Assembly (NCBI GenBank): GCA_013399305.1
Contig: VXAI01000090.1
Location: 425,102 to 489,101, forward strand
Direction of reading: 5' to 3'
Source: Rostratula benghalensis
Lineage: Eukaryota > Chordata > Aves > Charadriiformes > Rostratulidae
Length of the DNA stretch: 64,000 bases
Shown here: positions 61,801 through 64,000 of the stretch, one piece after another
Layout: every line of letters begins with the position of its first letter
Numbering within the stretch: position 1 is the first letter of the stretch
Program-made: the position numbers and the translations under genes
Notes under the pieces: generated by a model
What the model saw: the letters and a program-made list of their open reading frames with translations, nothing else
Databases searched by the model: none
Told to the model about the DNA's origin: nothing

Positions 61801-63964
61801 ATAGATTATATATTAAAGTAGTAAAAATCTCTTTAGAGGCGTGGTTCTATAGGACATTATTCTAAAAATAGAAATGCCTGTGTGTAGCATTTCTAAATAT
61901 TTCAAACATAGCAAGTCATTTGCACCTTCATTGCATACATACTGAGACATCAGAATACGGAAAAGCTATAAAACATATTTCATAAGAAAATGAAAAAAAA
62001 GAATAAAAGTGTTATTTGCATTGTTAAAGCAGTACAGAATTTGGCTTCACAAACAAGCTGAAGAAATTTAATAAAGAAAAAAACAGAAATAAATCTGCTT
62101 AAAGAGGTCTGAACTTCAAGTACAAGATCGACTTTTCATGATTAGTGCTTCAGGAAGTCAATGTCAAATGCAGTAGCTCAAGTCCTTAACAGCCAACATA
62201 TATTGTTATATAGAATGATCATGTAATGGTATCTCTTTAAATAGTAATTTTCAGCAAAGGAGATACTTGTCTTGATTTTTCAGCCTATTGCTTTGTACCT
62301 CATCTAAAAAAAAGTGAACACATCATAAGTGAGACAATGATTTAAAATTCTGGTCTATTCTTCACAGTGCTTGACTCCAGGGGTTCCTCAAAAAGAAAGC
62401 AAAAGAGGTCCTGGAGGTAAAAATTCTATGACCAGACTCACAAAGAGTGAGGTCCTATTATATTGCAGACTATGACTCGGAGCAGTCATGACACAAACAA
62501 CTAGGCAAGTAACCTGAAATGCTAAGCAATGTGGCCAGATTGATCCTTGGTGTAACTCCATTTATTTGGGGGAATTTGTATCTCAGACAACTGCTGTGCT
62601 GAGTCTAATTCAAACTTGATGTAAGCAGGTTCAACTCCCTTGATATCAATGCAGTACGACCAGCTTAGTGCAGGAGGCCTGGATTTGGCATAACATGTCT
62701 TTTGTAGTGAATTGATTTTGCAAAACACCACAGTTTGTCAGCCCTTTTGATATCTCCAGTCTCAGGAGAACTGCCCCCTTCTAGTGCTGCATTGATTCAT
62801 TGCTGAATTGACCTTTACAAATGGACCAGAATAGAATGGAATTTAGTTTATATAATGTCTTTCATTCAGGGGATGTCTCCAATCACTGATAAACCAATAA
62901 TAATATGAAGGTAACATATAAGCAAATATAAAAACAGTTGTAAATTAAGCAGCAGTACATATATTACCTTGGATACAAGACAAAATGAAAAAGCATTGTT
63001 TGCTTATATTTGAGAGATTTTCCTCTTCCCATTTAAAGTATAATGTCACAGAATTAATTTTGTGGTCTAAGAATACACTGAACTGTAGCATAAATTAATG
63101 TGCAACTCATTTGAGTAATTCATTCTTTAAAAAAAATACTCTGTTTCTACAGATGAAAAATAGGTATTTTTAATTGCTTTCCAGCTTTCTATACAGCTAT
63201 TTTTGAGATGTGTGACTCTCAAAAATATTGTAGGTCTTGGATATCAGTCTCTACAAAGCTATGTTTCCCATAGCAAACCATTCTTTTCAGGTCCGTTATT
63301 TCTTTTCTATTTCTTGATATTTCTTTAACATGGGGTAAAGAATTATCATCATGGATTTAATCTGAAAGACTGAAATGTCTTTAAAGTGTACAGAGGTGAT
63401 GCAGCAATATGCTGACATATTAAAGACGTTGGTGAGCCTGTAAAAATATCTCCCTTACGTACCTTTATATTCATCCAGAATTTTTATTATGTCTAGCAGG
63501 ATTCCTAGTGGCTGAATTGCTTCGTATGCTCATGATCCCAGGGATCCATAGCATGGAGACAAAGAGTACATGAAACACTTGATTTGCTAGCAATGCAAAG
63601 AGCAAACATGAGAAACAGCAGTCTATGAGCATGAAAAGCAAAGAAACCACGGAATAAGTGAATACAAGAATTTTATTTCAGGAAGGTTAATTTGGAGAGG
63701 TTTAGAAATGCAGACTAGCTGCTTCACTGCCCTGTACCAGCTGTGGTACACATCTGCTATTATAATATAACCCCAAATGATTAATGCGTCATAAAGCATA
63801 CCTTTGTGGGAGAATGTTGGAAGTTCTCAGAGATATCTGTCTTGTTTCTAAATACAGCTTTTTAATACATTCCTTTGGTCTCTGTGCCTGGCAATGGATT
63901 TCCCACTTTTCTGCACCAGCTAATGGGTGGTTATAAAATGACAAGAACTGGTACATACAGATCA

Positions 63965-63967
<3 letters not shown>
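58831..63967. other. Unique AT-rich sequence, no gene recognised
   Basis: Open frames of 60-97 codons match nothing I know. The frame at 61419-61637 contains LNSVFSDREVL, which faintly recalls a segment upstream of CR1 reverse transcriptase, too weak to call. The stretch 59740-59860 is unique with several TAATTA-like cores. No RNA gene recognised. Confidence 0.45.

Positions 63968-64000
<33 letters not shown>
63968..64000. repeat. Poly(T) run reaching the window end
   Basis: At least 33 uninterrupted T. Its full length is unknown because the window stops inside it. Confidence 0.95.

Noticed and set aside
1..64000. CRISPR arrays, operons, bacterial promoters, tRNA or rRNA genes
   Set aside because: None seen; sequence texture and CR1 elements indicate a vertebrate nuclear genome.

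Overview
The window looks like a vertebrate, most likely avian, gene desert. The sequence is AT-rich, CpG-poor and intron/intergenic-like. I see no exon, RNA gene or host protein I can recognise; the longest open frames are 114 codons or fewer, often overlap frames on the other strand, and look like chance. The only clear protein homology is to the reverse transcriptase of CR1 non-LTR retrotransposons, the dominant repeat of birds and other sauropsids. Two copies carry the typical avian CR1 3' sequence (a 'TTGGACTAGATGATCTCTAGAG'-type block followed by a short 'ATTCCATGATT/ATTCTGTGAC'-type tail). I see no Alu/B1-type SINEs or L1. The clade is inferred from the repeats alone; a crocodilian or turtle is less likely but not excluded.

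Layout: 240-575 and 1200-1310 hold decayed minus-strand CR1 pieces. 3610-5358 holds two apparently identical 827-base copies separated by 94 bases and a single N; the 94 bases are an exact inverted copy of 16805-16898, about 12 kb away. This is the most striking structure in the window and most probably an assembly error at a contig join, or else a templated-insertion rearrangement. 6074-6725 is a minus-strand CR1 3' end. 9330-10190 is dense in homeodomain/POU-type motifs and reads like a conserved enhancer block. 17240-17660 is a minus-strand CR1 3' end, and 18350-19740 is a plus-strand, much older CR1 of the type shared with turtles and crocodilians. 19.7-42.8 kb is mostly unique AT-rich DNA with poly(T) runs and several enhancer-like blocks. 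42866-43281 (plus) and 43475-44740 (minus) are two CR1 copies of different age lying tail to tail. 44.7-58.5 kb is unique sequence, with candidate regulatory blocks at 54370-54560 and 56160-56740. 58501-58603 is an AT-rich microsatellite, followed by a 45-base CR1 coding relic. The window ends in an unbroken run of 33 T.

There are no genes that could work together. Functional content, if any, would be distal regulatory DNA for a gene outside the window; this is inference from motif density and cannot be confirmed without comparative alignment. I found no previously undescribed biological system.
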